This document shows, one piece after another, positions 19,201 to 28,097 of a stretch of DNA of 64,000 nt. This DNA is from Pseudonocardiales bacterium (GTDB lineage Bacteria > Actinomycetota > Actinomycetes > Mycobacteriales > Pseudonocardiaceae). The stretch's first letter is position 1. Each line of letters opens with the position of its first letter. Both the position numbers and the translations under genes were made by a program. A model generated the notes under the pieces. The model saw nothing but the letters and a program-made list of their open reading frames with translations. It ran no database searches and had not been told where the DNA came from. The stretch is from positions 1-64,000 of the forward strand of contig JAFAPC010000171.1 of assembly GCA_019247305.1 (NCBI GenBank), given 5' to 3'.

Positions 19201-19721
19201 ACCACGTTACCAACGAGGCGTCGGCGACGACGCCCAACGGGCTCTCGGCGATCGAAGCCCGGCTCGACGAGCTCACCGACCTGTTCCGCCGGCGGCTGCG
19301 CGACGACAAAGACAAGCGCCGGCTCATCGATGAGGCGCACGAGCGCGCCCGGGCAGCCGAGGTCGGGCCATTCCGCCAGTTCCTGCACCCGGTGGTGACC
19401 GGGGTGGCTCTGGTTATAGACCGGCTTGACGCCTACGAGGGCACCGATCCCAGCTTTGCTGTGTCGATCCGCGACGAGCTGCTCGACGTGCTCGCTCGCC
19501 ATGGCGTACTGCCTGTCCCCGACTCCGGACCTGTGGATCCGCTGTGGCATGAGGTGGTAGACGTGGACGGTGCGCAAGCCGGGCAGATGGCAGTGTCGCG
19601 GGTAGTGCGCCGAGGATTCCAGCACGCCGGCTGGGTGTTCCGGCCGGCGCGGATCATAGCGGCCCCGCTTCCCGAGCCGGATCAAGGTACGCCGCCGGTC
19701 GATAATGCAGGCCTGTCATAG
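19197..19721 (+). CDS. GrpE-like nucleotide exchange factor
   Basis: A 174-residue GrpE-family protein. A charged coiled-coil N-terminus (EARLDELTDLFRRRLRDDKD) leads into a C-terminal part with LARHGVLPV and a region matching the GrpE beta domain (VSRVVRRGFQHAGWVFRPAR). Such actinomycete GrpE-like proteins usually accompany a variant DnaK. Here the dnaK partner directly upstream is a relic, so this protein is orphaned unless it serves the housekeeping DnaK. Confidence 0.75.
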   Translation: MNHVTNEASATTPNGLSAIEARLDELTDLFRRRLRDDKDKRRLIDEAHERARAAEVGPFRQFLHPVVTGVALVIDRLDAYEGTDPSFAVSIRDELLDVLARHGVLPVPDSGPVDPLWHEVVDVDGAQAGQMAVSRVVRRGFQHAGWVFRPARIIAAPLPEPDQGTPPVDNAGLS

Positions 19722-19789
19722 CCCACCGCCGTCACCGTGCCGCTGCGGGTCTGGCCGGGCCTGCCTATGAACAGCAGCGAGCGAGAGAA

Positions 19790-20164
19790 TCAGTGCGCGG
19801 GGAGGTGTAGCTGCCGCAAGACGCTGTCCAGGTCAGCCGGCGCCTCGGTGGTGGCCCAGCGCTGCAGGACGTCGGCGGTAGCGAGCGCTAGACGCTGGGC
19901 GTCGAGGGTGCTGGCAACCTCGCGCATCTCCGGCGCCCACCGCCAGGCTCGGGCGGCGACACTGGGCAGGAAGTCCCGGTTGGTGAGGATGTCGCGGGGC
20001 ATCCGCTGGGCCTCAATCAGCAGGGTGTCAGTGATGCCGTGATCGTCAGCCAGGGCATGCGCGAGGGCGGCGGCGAGGCGGCTGGTTCGCTGGAAACAGG
20101 CGAAGGCCATCTTCAGCGCGCTGGCGTGACCCGGGTGCTCCTCGAGAATGACCGCGTCGACCAA
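19790..20164 (-). pseudogene. C-terminal fragment of a DUF1932 dehydrogenase
   Basis: A 124-residue frame matching the C-terminal helical domain (DUF1932) of phosphogluconate-dehydrogenase-like NAD(P) enzymes: HASALKMAFACFQR, then an all-helical stretch. The whole N-terminal Rossmann domain is missing and upstream sequence changes abruptly to unrelated DNA at about 20165. Read as a truncated relic. Confidence 0.6.
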
Positions 20165-20250
20165 TGAGCGAGGCGCTCACTCGTTGGTCCTGGGTAGCGC
20201 AGGGTCGGTGGGGGTATGGGTGAAGCTGCGGCGCGAAACGACTTCAACCC
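20165..20250 (-). pseudogene. Fragment copy of the HTH/TPR regulator 3' end
   Basis: The plus-strand sequence here (gaggcgctcactcg ... gtgaagctgcgg, then gcgcgaaacgacttc) closely matches the 3' end of the regulator at 26758-26920, with about 80 bp between the two blocks deleted. It is a broken duplicate inside the decay zone. Just after it, 20242-20311 (+) reads as FNPYGRFRLDLSKRVDPD followed by a stop, which could be a transposase C-terminus (low confidence). Confidence 0.6.
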
Positions 20251-20413
20251 CTACGGGCGGTTCCGGCTCGACCTGAGTAAACGCGTCGACCCCGACGTGA
20301 AGGCGGCATGAACGCTCGCAGGCACACTGCATGGCCTTTGAAACGGCGAGCGAGGTCGGGGAGGCGTGGATGTGGGATCACTCGGAACACGCTAGCGTTA
20401 CAGGTGCAGGAAA

Positions 20414-20445
20414 CTGAATTGTTCAGATGTACTCTGTGTTCAGAG
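20414..20445. promoter_or_regulatory. Twin palindromes in front of the XRE gene
   Basis: CTGAATTGTTCAG (20414-20426) and CTCTGTGTTCAGAG (20432-20445) are two adjacent dyads sharing a GTTCAG half, ending a few bases before ATG 20449. Placement suggests an autoregulatory operator for the XRE protein. The core TGAAYTGTTCA recurs at 26428-26438. Confidence 0.55.
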
Positions 20446-20448
20446 GTT

Positions 20449-21336
20449 ATGATGATCAGTCCGTATGTGCGTCGGCAGCGGCTCGCGGTGGAACTGCGGC
20501 GGTTGCGGGAGGATGCCGGGGTCAAGCACGCGGATCTGGCGACGCAGACCGGCCAGTCGCGGATGAAGATCACCCGGTTGGAGAACGGACACAACGTCCG
20601 GGACGGCCAGGCGGCAGTGATGAAGATCATCGATGCGCTAGGAGTGACCGGCGAGCGGTGGACAGAGATCATGACCCTGGCGCGGGACGCGGCGGCGCGG
20701 GGGTGGTGGGCATCCTACGGTGAGGCGATGGGTGCCCGGCAGGCCCTGTATGCGGATTTGGAGGCCGGCGCGGCCGCGATTGCGGAGTTCCAGCCGTTCG
20801 TTCCGGGGTTGGTGCAGACGCCGGAGTTCGCATACCAGCGGCAAGTCGCGGAGTCTGAGATCGGACCGGTGACATTCCAGTCGCAGCCGGCGGTGGAGGC
20901 GCGTCAGACGCGTCAGCGGATGCTGCGTCGCCCGGATGGCCCCTCGTATGAGGTGGTGCTGGATGAGATCGCGGTGCGCCGCTTACCGGCTCCGCCGGAG
21001 GTGGTGGCCGCCCAGTTGGAGCATCTCGTCGCGGTTGCCGAGGAGCCCGGGATCACCGTGCGGGTGCTGCCGGTGCGGTCTCGGATCGAGGGGTACGTAG
21101 TGCCGCGCTCGGCGTTCTCGCTCTACAGCTATCCCGATCCGAAGGACCCGCAGGTGGTCGCGGTGGATACCGTCACCACCGATGTGGTGCTCAGCTCGCT
21201 GACTGAGGATGCTCAGGTTAAGCGCTATTTCACGCTGTATGAGCGGCTGCGCTGCGCCGCCCTGTCCCCGCGGGAAAGTGTGTCGTTTCTGGCGGAGACG
21301 GCCGCCGAGCTCACTGACACGCAAGGATCGGCATGA
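20449..21336 (+). CDS. XRE-family regulator with DUF5753 domain
   Basis: A 295-residue protein. The helix-turn-helix is at about residues 10-65 (LAVELRRLREDAGVKHADLA, MKITRLENG) and is followed by the DUF5753 ligand-type domain (FVPGLVQTPEFAYQ, EVVLDEIAVRRL, ITVRVLPV). These regulators occur in large families in Actinomycetes next to DUF397 proteins, as here. ATG 20449 sits just after two operator-like palindromes, so autoregulation is likely. The gene overlaps the DUF397 gene by 4 nt. Confidence 0.9.
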   Translation: MMISPYVRRQRLAVELRRLREDAGVKHADLATQTGQSRMKITRLENGHNVRDGQAAVMKIIDALGVTGERWTEIMTLARDAAARGWWASYGEAMGARQALYADLEAGAAAIAEFQPFVPGLVQTPEFAYQRQVAESEIGPVTFQSQPAVEARQTRQRMLRRPDGPSYEVVLDEIAVRRLPAPPEVVAAQLEHLVAVAEEPGITVRVLPVRSRIEGYVVPRSAFSLYSYPDPKDPQVVAVDTVTTDVVLSSLTEDAQVKRYFTLYERLRCAALSPRESVSFLAETAAELTDTQGSA

Positions 21337-21623
21337 TGATTTACACTCTCGGGGCCGTCGCTGAGCTGGTGAGCCCGTGGCGCAAATCGCGGTATTCCAA
21401 CGGCGGCGACAACTGCGTGGAGGTAGCGACCTGGCGAGGCGGGATCATCCTCCGCGACTCCAAGGACCCGGGCGGCCCGGCGATCACGGTAGATCGTGAG
21501 CAGTGGCATCTGTTCCTGGTCGAGTTCCTGGCCAGGCACACCGCCGCCGCGGTGCGGTCGGCACGCGGATCGGGTGGCATCCGCAGTACCCTGTGGACGG
21601 GGTCGCCCCGTGCCAGCCGGTAG
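21333..21623 (+). CDS. DUF397 domain protein
   Basis: A 96-residue protein. The core WRKSRYSNGGDNCVEVA, LRDSKDPGGPAI and the following W of the DUF397 family are all present. DUF397 proteins are small partners of XRE/DUF5753 regulators and are thought to modulate them, with pairs behaving like toxin-antitoxin or developmental switches. The C-terminal tail after the domain (about 30 residues, Arg/Ser-rich) is unusual for the family. Coupled to the XRE gene by ATGATG overlap. Confidence 0.9.
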   Translation: MMIYTLGAVAELVSPWRKSRYSNGGDNCVEVATWRGGIILRDSKDPGGPAITVDREQWHLFLVEFLARHTAAAVRSARGSGGIRSTLWTGSPRASR

Positions 21624-21666
21624 GGCTTGCTTCCACCCCGGCATAATCCAGAGAGAACCCGCCACC

Positions 21667-22224
21667 ATGACGGGAACTGACACCTCGACACCGGCAGCCG
21701 AGTGCCAGGTCGCCTGGGCGGCTTCTCGCAACGGCCGGCCGGTGGTGTATCTGCTGGTCGGGCTGACCGGGTCGGGGAAGACCACCTACGCCGCGCAGCT
21801 GGTGGCTCGCGAGGGGGTGGTGCACTTGAGCGTGGATGAGGCCCTGGCCGCCCGGCATGGCCGCTATGGCATCGACTATCCCGAGCCTGAGCATAAGGTG
21901 CGTGAGGCCCCGATCGTGGCCGAGCTCACCGCGCGGATGGTGGAGCTGGTGCGGGCCGGACGGTCGGTGGTGTTCGATCATGGCCTGTGGCTCAGGTCCG
22001 AGCGGGACGCGTACAAGAGGATGATTACTGAGGCTGGCGGGTGCTGGCGGCTGCTGTATTTCAAGGCTGGACGGGAGGTGCTGCTGACACGGCTGGCGCA
22101 GCGCAACGCCCGCGCCGCCACTGATGGTACCGCATTGATGATTACACCAGAGGCGTTGGAGGATTTTTACGGGCGTTTCGAGGAACCCGATGGTGAGGGG
22201 GAGCAGATTCTGCTGCAACGCTGA
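21667..22224 (+). CDS. P-loop kinase / AAA-type ATP-binding protein
   Basis: A 185-residue protein with a Walker A GLTGSGKTT near residue 40, an aspartate-containing LSVDEAL and a basic lid region (LAQRNARAA). It looks like a small P-loop kinase of the AAA_33/zeta-toxin-like group that includes antibiotic and nucleoside kinases. The substrate is unknown. It follows the XRE-DUF397 pair by 43 bp and is convergent with the glycosyltransferase operon. Confidence 0.75.
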   Translation: MTGTDTSTPAAECQVAWAASRNGRPVVYLLVGLTGSGKTTYAAQLVAREGVVHLSVDEALAARHGRYGIDYPEPEHKVREAPIVAELTARMVELVRAGRSVVFDHGLWLRSERDAYKRMITEAGGCWRLLYFKAGREVLLTRLAQRNARAATDGTALMITPEALEDFYGRFEEPDGEGEQILLQR

Positions 22225-22243
22225 TCGCATGGCGAGGTGACCT

Positions 22244-23245
22244 TTAGGGTCCGGGGGTTCCGCGCAGGAGCCGGGCGAGCCGGTGGCTTGCGGTGATCAG
22301 GATGTTCAGCTGGGTGTGTAGTCGGGGCAGGATGCTCCGTTCGGGTGCTGCGTCGGTAGTGGTCATCGGTGCTGCTGGCCTGATCTGTCCTTCCGGCGAT
22401 GGTGGTCGCCAAGCCTGGACCACGGCGCTGGCTTGGGCGGGCCACCAGGTTGGGAGGGCGGTGAGGCAGACGGGACGGAACGCGACTGCGGCGCCGGTGA
22501 CGTCGAGCCCGCCGCCGTGCTGGCTGATGTGGTCCAGTAGGCGCTGGGCCTCGCACCGCACGGCCGGGCTGGTTTCCCGCCATACCCCGGTGGTGAAGCT
22601 CTCGACCCGCCGCTGCAGGTCGGCGACGATGCCGGCCCGCCATTTGAAGTGGTGTATCGGCACCACCGCGTCAGCCGGGGGTCGGTGGCCGGGGGCGCGG
22701 TGGTTGCCGGAAGTCACCGCAACCGAGGAGTGCGCGAGCACAATCTTACGTGGGTCGCCACGGAGCAGCTCGTGGGTGAGCAGCCCACCCAGGGGATAAC
22801 TGCGGTCCAGACCCACGGCCGGTGTCCACAGGCAGAAGCCGCCGTCTGCGGCGACCCGGTCGAGCAGCAGCCCACCCAGCACGGCTTGGCCGCTGTCCTG
22901 CGCGGTCCTGATCGAAGCCCGCAGCCCGTCGGGGTGGTGCTGGAACTCATCGGCGTCGGCCAGCAGATGCCAGCCCTTCCTGGCGCGGGCGCGGAGCTGG
23001 TCGCGCAGGATGCTGTTGGTGTGCTCGTGCCACCCACCGCCGGCCAGCAGCGCCGGGTCAACGCCGGTGGCCGCCCGGAGAGTGGCAGCGAGCTCGTCGC
23101 GCAGCGTGGTACTGGCGGTATCGGGGCAGTGCAGGGCGATCGCGAAGTGGTCCACCCCCAGGTCGCGGTAGTGGGCGCACCAGGCGCTTAACAACGCCGG
23201 CTCGACCGGTCCGATCACTGCGATTAGCGTGACGGGCCCGCTCAT
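22244..23245 (-). CDS. Glycosyltransferase, GT2/GT92-like
   Basis: A 333-residue protein starting MSGPVTLIAVIG. The sequence LLADADEFQHHPDG carries the metal-binding DxDE seen in GT92/GT2-like transferases that read Tyr-Arg-like acceptor surfaces. CAHYRDLGVDHF is the typical lead. The C-terminal 60 residues are Pro/Ala-rich and probably a linker or tail. It is the last gene of a four-gene minus-strand operon in which every junction is a 4-nt ATGA overlap. The sugar and acceptor are unknown. Confidence 0.75.
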   Translation of the reverse strand: MSGPVTLIAVIGPVEPALLSAWCAHYRDLGVDHFAIALHCPDTASTTLRDELAATLRAATGVDPALLAGGGWHEHTNSILRDQLRARARKGWHLLADADEFQHHPDGLRASIRTAQDSGQAVLGGLLLDRVAADGGFCLWTPAVGLDRSYPLGGLLTHELLRGDPRKIVLAHSSVAVTSGNHRAPGHRPPADAVVPIHHFKWRAGIVADLQRRVESFTTGVWRETSPAVRCEAQRLLDHISQHGGGLDVTGAAVAFRPVCLTALPTWWPAQASAVVQAWRPPSPEGQIRPAAPMTTTDAAPERSILPRLHTQLNILITASHRLARLLRGTPGP

Positions 23246-24510
23246 CGCGCACCGATGCCAGGCAGGGCGCGGAAGCACTCGGCGTAGGCCAGCACGGCGT
23301 CCTGCGGCGAAGACAGCCCCAGCAGACTGACCGCGTCCGCGCCGGGCCGAGCCGGCGGGCAGGCCAGAGCGTCATCCAGGACTCGCACCAGGCTGGCCGG
23401 GTCACCGGCGGTGAAGACGCGCAGCCAGCGCTGGTCACCAAGCTGGCGGCACAGCCGCTTATCGTGGTCGGAAACCACCAGCGGGATCCCGTGGCGAGCC
23501 GCGTCGCAGACCAGCCCGCTCTCGGTCACGGTACCGGGGCGGCGGGCCACGAGCAGCAGGTCGGTGGCGGCGTAGGCAGTGCGCAGCTGCCGCTCCGTGA
23601 GGGCATGATGCACCACGCGAAGACGCGCTCCCAATAGCACCCGCCACCGCCATAGCAACGCCTCATCCAGCGGGGTACCGGCGACCAGAACGACCGGGTG
23701 GCCGGTGAGCCGACCGAGGGCAGCGTCGATAGTAGCGACGTCCTTGTACGGCCACCAACCCCCAACCAGGGTGATCACCTTCTGTGTCTCGGCGATGCCC
23801 CAGCAGTCGCGGGCGGTGGCGCGTTCGGCCACGGTGATGCGCTCGCCCGGCACGGTGAGCGCGAAGGACCGCACCACCGTCGGGATCCCCGGATGCTCGC
23901 AGGCCACGCCCTCGCGCACGCCTGAGGTCGGGCACACCACCACCAGCCGGTCCCAGCCCCGCCGGGTGAGCCGATCCAACAGACGCAGCGGCCGGTCCTG
24001 AGTGGTGACGACATCGTGGGTGATGCGCACGTGCGGGCCTCCCAGCAGCGCGGCCAGCCCGGGGAGCCCTTCGCTAGCGGTCAGCAGGACCGGCACCGCT
24101 CCGGGCAGCTCGGCGGCGATGCGCAGTGCGGCCGCCTCCGCCGCGCACCGGGACAGCAGGGTGATCTGGTGCGGGAACCGGCGGTGCCGCGCGAACCGGC
24201 GCAGGCGTGCGCTCACCCGGGTGCCGATGCGGGCCAAGAGGTGCAGTGCCCTGGCCTCTAGGGCGCTCGCGGCGGGCTTGATGGTGAGCTGGGCGCCAGC
24301 GCGGCGCAGCTCGGCACGGGCGTGTTCGTCGATACCATTCAGCGCGATCAGCACGACCGGCCGCCCTTGGCGTCGGGCGGCGTGGGTGAGCGCGAGCGCG
24401 GCCGGGTACCAGTGACCGCCAATATGGTTGGTATCACGTTCAATCAGCACCAGCGGACTCCTGCTCACAGTCACTCCACCACCAGCGGGCGTGGCCCTGA
24501 GGGCGCTCAT
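23242..24510 (-). CDS. Glycosyltransferase, GT4-like
   Basis: A 422-residue GT-B-type protein. The first half has DTNHIGGHWYPAALALTHAA, and the second half the nucleotide-sugar part (VITLVGGWWPYKDV, ARRPGTVTESGLVCDAARHG) with the conserved Glu region. It most likely transfers a sugar in a cell-surface or secondary-metabolite glycan. The position inside the overlapping four-gene operon implies a joint product with its neighbours. Confidence 0.75.
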   Translation of the reverse strand: MSALRATPAGGGVTVSRSPLVLIERDTNHIGGHWYPAALALTHAARRQGRPVVLIALNGIDEHARAELRRAGAQLTIKPAASALEARALHLLARIGTRVSARLRRFARHRRFPHQITLLSRCAAEAAALRIAAELPGAVPVLLTASEGLPGLAALLGGPHVRITHDVVTTQDRPLRLLDRLTRRGWDRLVVVCPTSGVREGVACEHPGIPTVVRSFALTVPGERITVAERATARDCWGIAETQKVITLVGGWWPYKDVATIDAALGRLTGHPVVLVAGTPLDEALLWRWRVLLGARLRVVHHALTERQLRTAYAATDLLLVARRPGTVTESGLVCDAARHGIPLVVSDHDKRLCRQLGDQRWLRVFTAGDPASLVRVLDDALACPPARPGADAVSLLGLSSPQDAVLAYAECFRALPGIGAR

Positions 24511-25238
24511 CCGCCGGGTACCGCGTGCCCGAGCTGGGCGAAGTGCTCATCCAGCCACTGCGGGTCGTTGAGCAGCGCCCAGACCGTGGAATTGTCCCTG
24601 GCCCACTGGGCGAAGGCGATCCCGTCAGCGGCGCCTTGGCGGGCCCAGGCACCGAAGGGACCGTGGCCGATGTGTTGCCAGGCGTGCAGCCGGTGCTCGG
24701 CTTCCTCGGAGCGGACCCGGCGGTAGTCGCAGCCGCGGGTGAGCATGGCGCACTCCCGGAATCCTGCCCGCCAGGTGTGCCGCGGACTGGCGTCGAACGC
24801 GGTGTCCCCGGCTACGGCTGGGACGAATTCCGGTCGGCCAGGCAGGCCGGCGAGCACATCGACCGCACTAGGCACCCTGCCGAGGTGACGGAAGGCGCTG
24901 CGGCGGCAGAGTTTCAGCCCACCGTAGCCATAGACCAGGCCGTTGACCGGGTTGCGGGTGCGCCACACCCGCATCGGCACACCCGCTGGCAGCGGTGTGA
25001 CCGTGCCCGGATCAAAGCTGGTGTCGATGGCCAGGTCGGCGTCAGCGAGGAAGAACTCCTCGGTGTCGACTAGCTCGGCGCACAGCCGGTACGCCCGGCC
25101 CATCCCCCGGACTCCGTGCAACCGCTTCACCGCGCCGAACACCCCGATCAGGCGCCGGTGGTGCCGCTCGGCGCGCGGTTCGTCGTAGGACAGCAAGACG
25201 CATTCCCGCGCCGGAGCCATCCCGGCAGCCGTGCTCAT
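24507..25238 (-). CDS. Putative glycosyltransferase, GT-A-like
   Basis: A 243-residue protein starting at ATG 25238 (MSTAAGM). The segment EFFLADADLAIDTSF contains a DxD, and VYGYGGLKLCRRSAF resembles acceptor regions of GT-A sugar transferases. I do not recognise a named family. The start is chosen because ATG 25238 overlaps the upstream stop in the same ATGA pattern as the other junctions; a longer in-frame reading exists but would overlap the neighbour by about 90 bp. Confidence 0.6.
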   Translation of the reverse strand: MSTAAGMAPARECVLLSYDEPRAERHHRRLIGVFGAVKRLHGVRGMGRAYRLCAELVDTEEFFLADADLAIDTSFDPGTVTPLPAGVPMRVWRTRNPVNGLVYGYGGLKLCRRSAFRHLGRVPSAVDVLAGLPGRPEFVPAVAGDTAFDASPRHTWRAGFRECAMLTRGCDYRRVRSEEAEHRLHAWQHIGHGPFGAWARQGAADGIAFAQWARDNSTVWALLNDPQWLDEHFAQLGHAVPGG

Positions 25239-26449
25239 GCCAGGGCCTCGACGAAGCGGGCCGCAGCCGATGCTGGGGTAAGGACTTCGGTGAACCGCCG
25301 CGCCGCCGCACTGTGCCGGATCCAAAACACCGGGTCGCTGATCAGCCGCTGCGCGAGCTCGACGGCCTGGTCCTCGTGGTCGAACAGCAGTTGCTCATCC
25401 ACCGCCTCGGCCAACCAGCCCATCCGGGGCGCGATCACCGGCACGCCCATCGCCTGGCAGTCGATCACCGACATTGACCAGCTACACCCCGGGCGGAACG
25501 GGGCGAACGCGACGTGGGCCCCCGCGAGCACCTCGCGATAGGTCCGCCGGTCCCCGCCGTCGCTGAGTACCTCCACACCATCCAGCTCAGACAGCACCCG
25601 GCGGTACCGTTCCGGGCTGGGATCCAACCTGGTGCGTCCGGCGCGGCGGGTGCCGAACACATCCAGCACCCGCACCCGCGCGCTAGTGGCCACCGTGAGC
25701 CGGCGAGCGAGGTCAACAAAGCGGCTGGTGCCGTAATGGGCGTAAAGCCGATGGTTGTACACTGCGACCGGATCACCACCTGGTGGCCTCGTCTCACCGC
25801 GGCGCACCACACGGGGGTCCCGGGCGGGCATCACGATCCGCAGCCGGTCACCGAGCTCGAGGTTCAGCTGCGCGGCCGCGCCGGTGATCCAGTCATGAGA
25901 GGTCTGGGAGTGCACCAGCGCCCGGTCGCAGGCCAGTACACCGGAGAAGAACTGCAAGATCACTGACATACCCAGATCACCGTCGTCCAACGACGGGTCG
26001 TGTACGATCTTTCCTGCGGTGTCGAGGTGGAACGGCACGTAATGGCAGTAGCCGGCCAGCATGCCCGCGCTGCCGGTCTCCAGCATCACCGCTCGCAGCG
26101 CCGGTGCGTTCTCCATCTGGTTGGTGAACACCACAGCTGGCCGGCTCGCCTGCACCAGGTGTGCCGCCTCGTCCATGTCCAGCCCGAACCGGGCCCGGTA
26201 TTTTGTGCCTGGCACCGCGGTCGGCAGTGACCGGATCCGCGGATCCGGCAGCACCGCTGGGCAGGCGATGGAGATCTCCGCCCCCTGATCAGCCAATGCC
26301 GGCAGCAGCACGTTCGCGAAGATCCATCCCGAATCCGCCGACAGCCGGTCCGGGTTACTCACATTCAGCAGGTACAGCAGCGAGCCGAACACCCATCCAC
26401 CTCCCGCAAACGAACGGTTATAGAAATTGAACTGTTCAGTCAGCGTCAA
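25235..26449 (-). CDS. Glycosyltransferase, GT-B-like
   Basis: A 404-residue protein, the first gene of the operon. The N-terminal FNFYNRSFAGGGWVFGSLLY is a typical sugar-transferase lead, and the C-terminal half has AHVAFAPFRPGCSWSMSVID, QAMGVPVIAPRMG and a DHEDQAVEL segment as in GT1/GT4 folds. The start is a TTG at 26449; a TGAACTGTTCA palindrome overlies the first codons, so a bound regulator would block initiation directly. The intergenic region upstream is rich in small palindromes. Confidence 0.7.
   Translation of the reverse strand: MTLTEQFNFYNRSFAGGGWVFGSLLYLLNVSNPDRLSADSGWIFANVLLPALADQGAEISIACPAVLPDPRIRSLPTAVPGTKYRARFGLDMDEAAHLVQASRPAVVFTNQMENAPALRAVMLETGSAGMLAGYCHYVPFHLDTAGKIVHDPSLDDGDLGMSVILQFFSGVLACDRALVHSQTSHDWITGAAAQLNLELGDRLRIVMPARDPRVVRRGETRPPGGDPVAVYNHRLYAHYGTSRFVDLARRLTVATSARVRVLDVFGTRRAGRTRLDPSPERYRRVLSELDGVEVLSDGGDRRTYREVLAGAHVAFAPFRPGCSWSMSVIDCQAMGVPVIAPRMGWLAEAVDEQLLFDHEDQAVELAQRLISDPVFWIRHSAAARRFTEVLTPASAAARFVEALA
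26428..26438. promoter_or_regulatory. Operator-like palindrome over the GT operon start
   Basis: TGAACTGTTCA is an exact dyad around one central base, lying over codons 4-7 of the first glycosyltransferase gene. It nearly matches the palindrome CTGAATTGTTCAG before the XRE gene at 20414. Confidence 0.45.
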
Positions 26450-26764
26450 CTGTGGCTAGTGTCGCCTTCTTCACTAGAGAAGGCAAGCAGTACGAAGGTA
26501 GCGCCCATGACGCACACCCCAACGGCCTAGTAGCAGCTCGGGCTGCATCCCTGAAAAGGCGCGAAAGGGAAAATGGTGAGCAGTAGGGCAGCGTAAGATC
26601 CATATCTATCGCAAACGAACGTTCGCGTTACAAACCTACGGACGGAACGTTCTCACAGACCGGAAGCTGTAACGCTTGCCGTGTACGCGCCACCGTCACG
26701 CTGTCAGGGGTTCGTGATGCCCACCGCCAGACTCGGGTGCAGCAACCGACCATGACCGAGGCGC
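26450..26764. other. Intergenic region with paired GAACGTTC palindromes
   Basis: No gene seen. Two copies of the 8-bp dyad GAACGTTC at 26617-26624 (extended to CGAACGTTCG) and 26645-26652 are spaced 28 bp centre to centre, as for paired regulator sites. They lie between the start of the glycosyltransferase operon and the 3' end of the HTH/TPR regulator gene. Confidence 0.4.
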
Positions 26765-28097
26765 TCACTCGGCCCCGGGGAGCGCGGGGTCGGTCGGGGT
26801 ACGGGTGAAGCTGCGGATTTGGTCGTACAGGTCCAGCGCGAGGGCGCTGGTCTGGTACTTGGGCCGCCGCAGCGCGCGACCCACCTGGTGAAGGCGGCGC
26901 GAAACGACTTCGATGCGGCGCTTGGTGGCGATAGCCAGCACGTCCTGAAGCTGTTCCGCGGTGCCGTCAAGATCGTCACGGCCGGGCCGGGCCGCAGCAA
27001 GGTCCAGCCGAGCCGAGCACAGCTCGCCGAGACGGCGCTGCTCCGGGGGGTCGGCTTCGTAGAGCTCGACGGCGTGAGCCGCGTCCCGCTCAGCGTCGGT
27101 GAGACTGTCCTGTCCCCCCAGCCACAGCCGTGCGTTCGCGGCGTGGTAGCTCTGCTTGGCGAGGGGGAACACAAGCATCCCGCCGGGGTCGTCCGCGCCC
27201 CGAACCTCGTCGCGGGCCTGCTCAGCACGAGCCAGCGCGTTCTGGGTTTCGCGCTGGTCGCGCATCCGGGCGTGCGCCCGGGCCTCGATCGAGGCCAACC
27301 GGACCCGGGCCGTCCCGGTCTCCGGGACATAACGCCAGCCGTCCGCCGCCAGCTCGACGGCGGTGCGGGGCCGCTCGTCCCAGTAGGCCACCAGGCTCTG
27401 CATGCCCCGTACACCAGGCGCGCAACGCGTTGTTCCCGGCCAGCTCAGCGCACAGGAACGCGGTGCGGGCGTGCGTCTCGGCGGCGGGCAGCCAGCCCAA
27501 GTCGAAGGAGGCGTTGGCGAGCACGCCACACAGCGCCCCCGCCACCAGATACAGCTCCCGGCTCTGATCCGGGTACTGACGACCTTCCAGCAGCTCGAAC
27601 GCCCGGTTGCGCAACGCCCGTACCTCGACAAAGAGCGGGTAGACCGGCCGGTTCGGGTAAGTTGTCACGATCCGCACCAGGTCCGCGCGGAACTGCTCCA
27701 GGGTGTGCGGGCCGACGTTGGACTGCTCAGCGAACTGCCCGAAATGGGCCGACTCGGAAGCGGCCATCGCCACCTCCCTCTGCACTGCCGGATCGTCCAC
27801 CGAGCCGAGTACCTCGAGCGTAGCGACCTCAATCCGACGCGCGGGATCGGGCGGCCCGAACAGCCGCTCGGCGCTCTCCCCAAACATCTTCTCCAGCACC
27901 CGGCACGCCGCCGGATACGGAAGACCACCGAGGTTACCCGCCATCCAGCGAGCCACGTGCCGGGTTGACACGCTGATCCGTTCGTCGAGCTGATCCGCTG
28001 TGCGGATGAAGTCTCTCTGAAACTCAGCCCTGGTCCGCCGTAACTGGCGCACCAGCTGCTCCAGCCTTGTCCGCGGCAGCAGCTCAGAACCGGACAT
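26765..28097 (-). pseudogene. HTH/TPR regulator, frameshifted
   Basis: The N-terminal frame begins MSGSELLPRTRLEQLVRQLR at ATG 28097, with GGAGG upstream. It carries a helix-turn-helix (STRHVARWMAGN) and TPR-like helices up to AGNNALRAW near 27412. There an extra T (cctggtgtacgg for an expected cctgggtacgg) shifts the frame; the other frame continues RGMQSLVAYWDERPRTAVEL down to 26765. Without the shift the protein would be about 443 residues. Its 3' end is partly duplicated at 20165, and it is distantly related to the fragments at 58668 and 63387. It stands next to the lasso cluster but in the opposite direction, so it could have regulated it. Confidence 0.75.
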
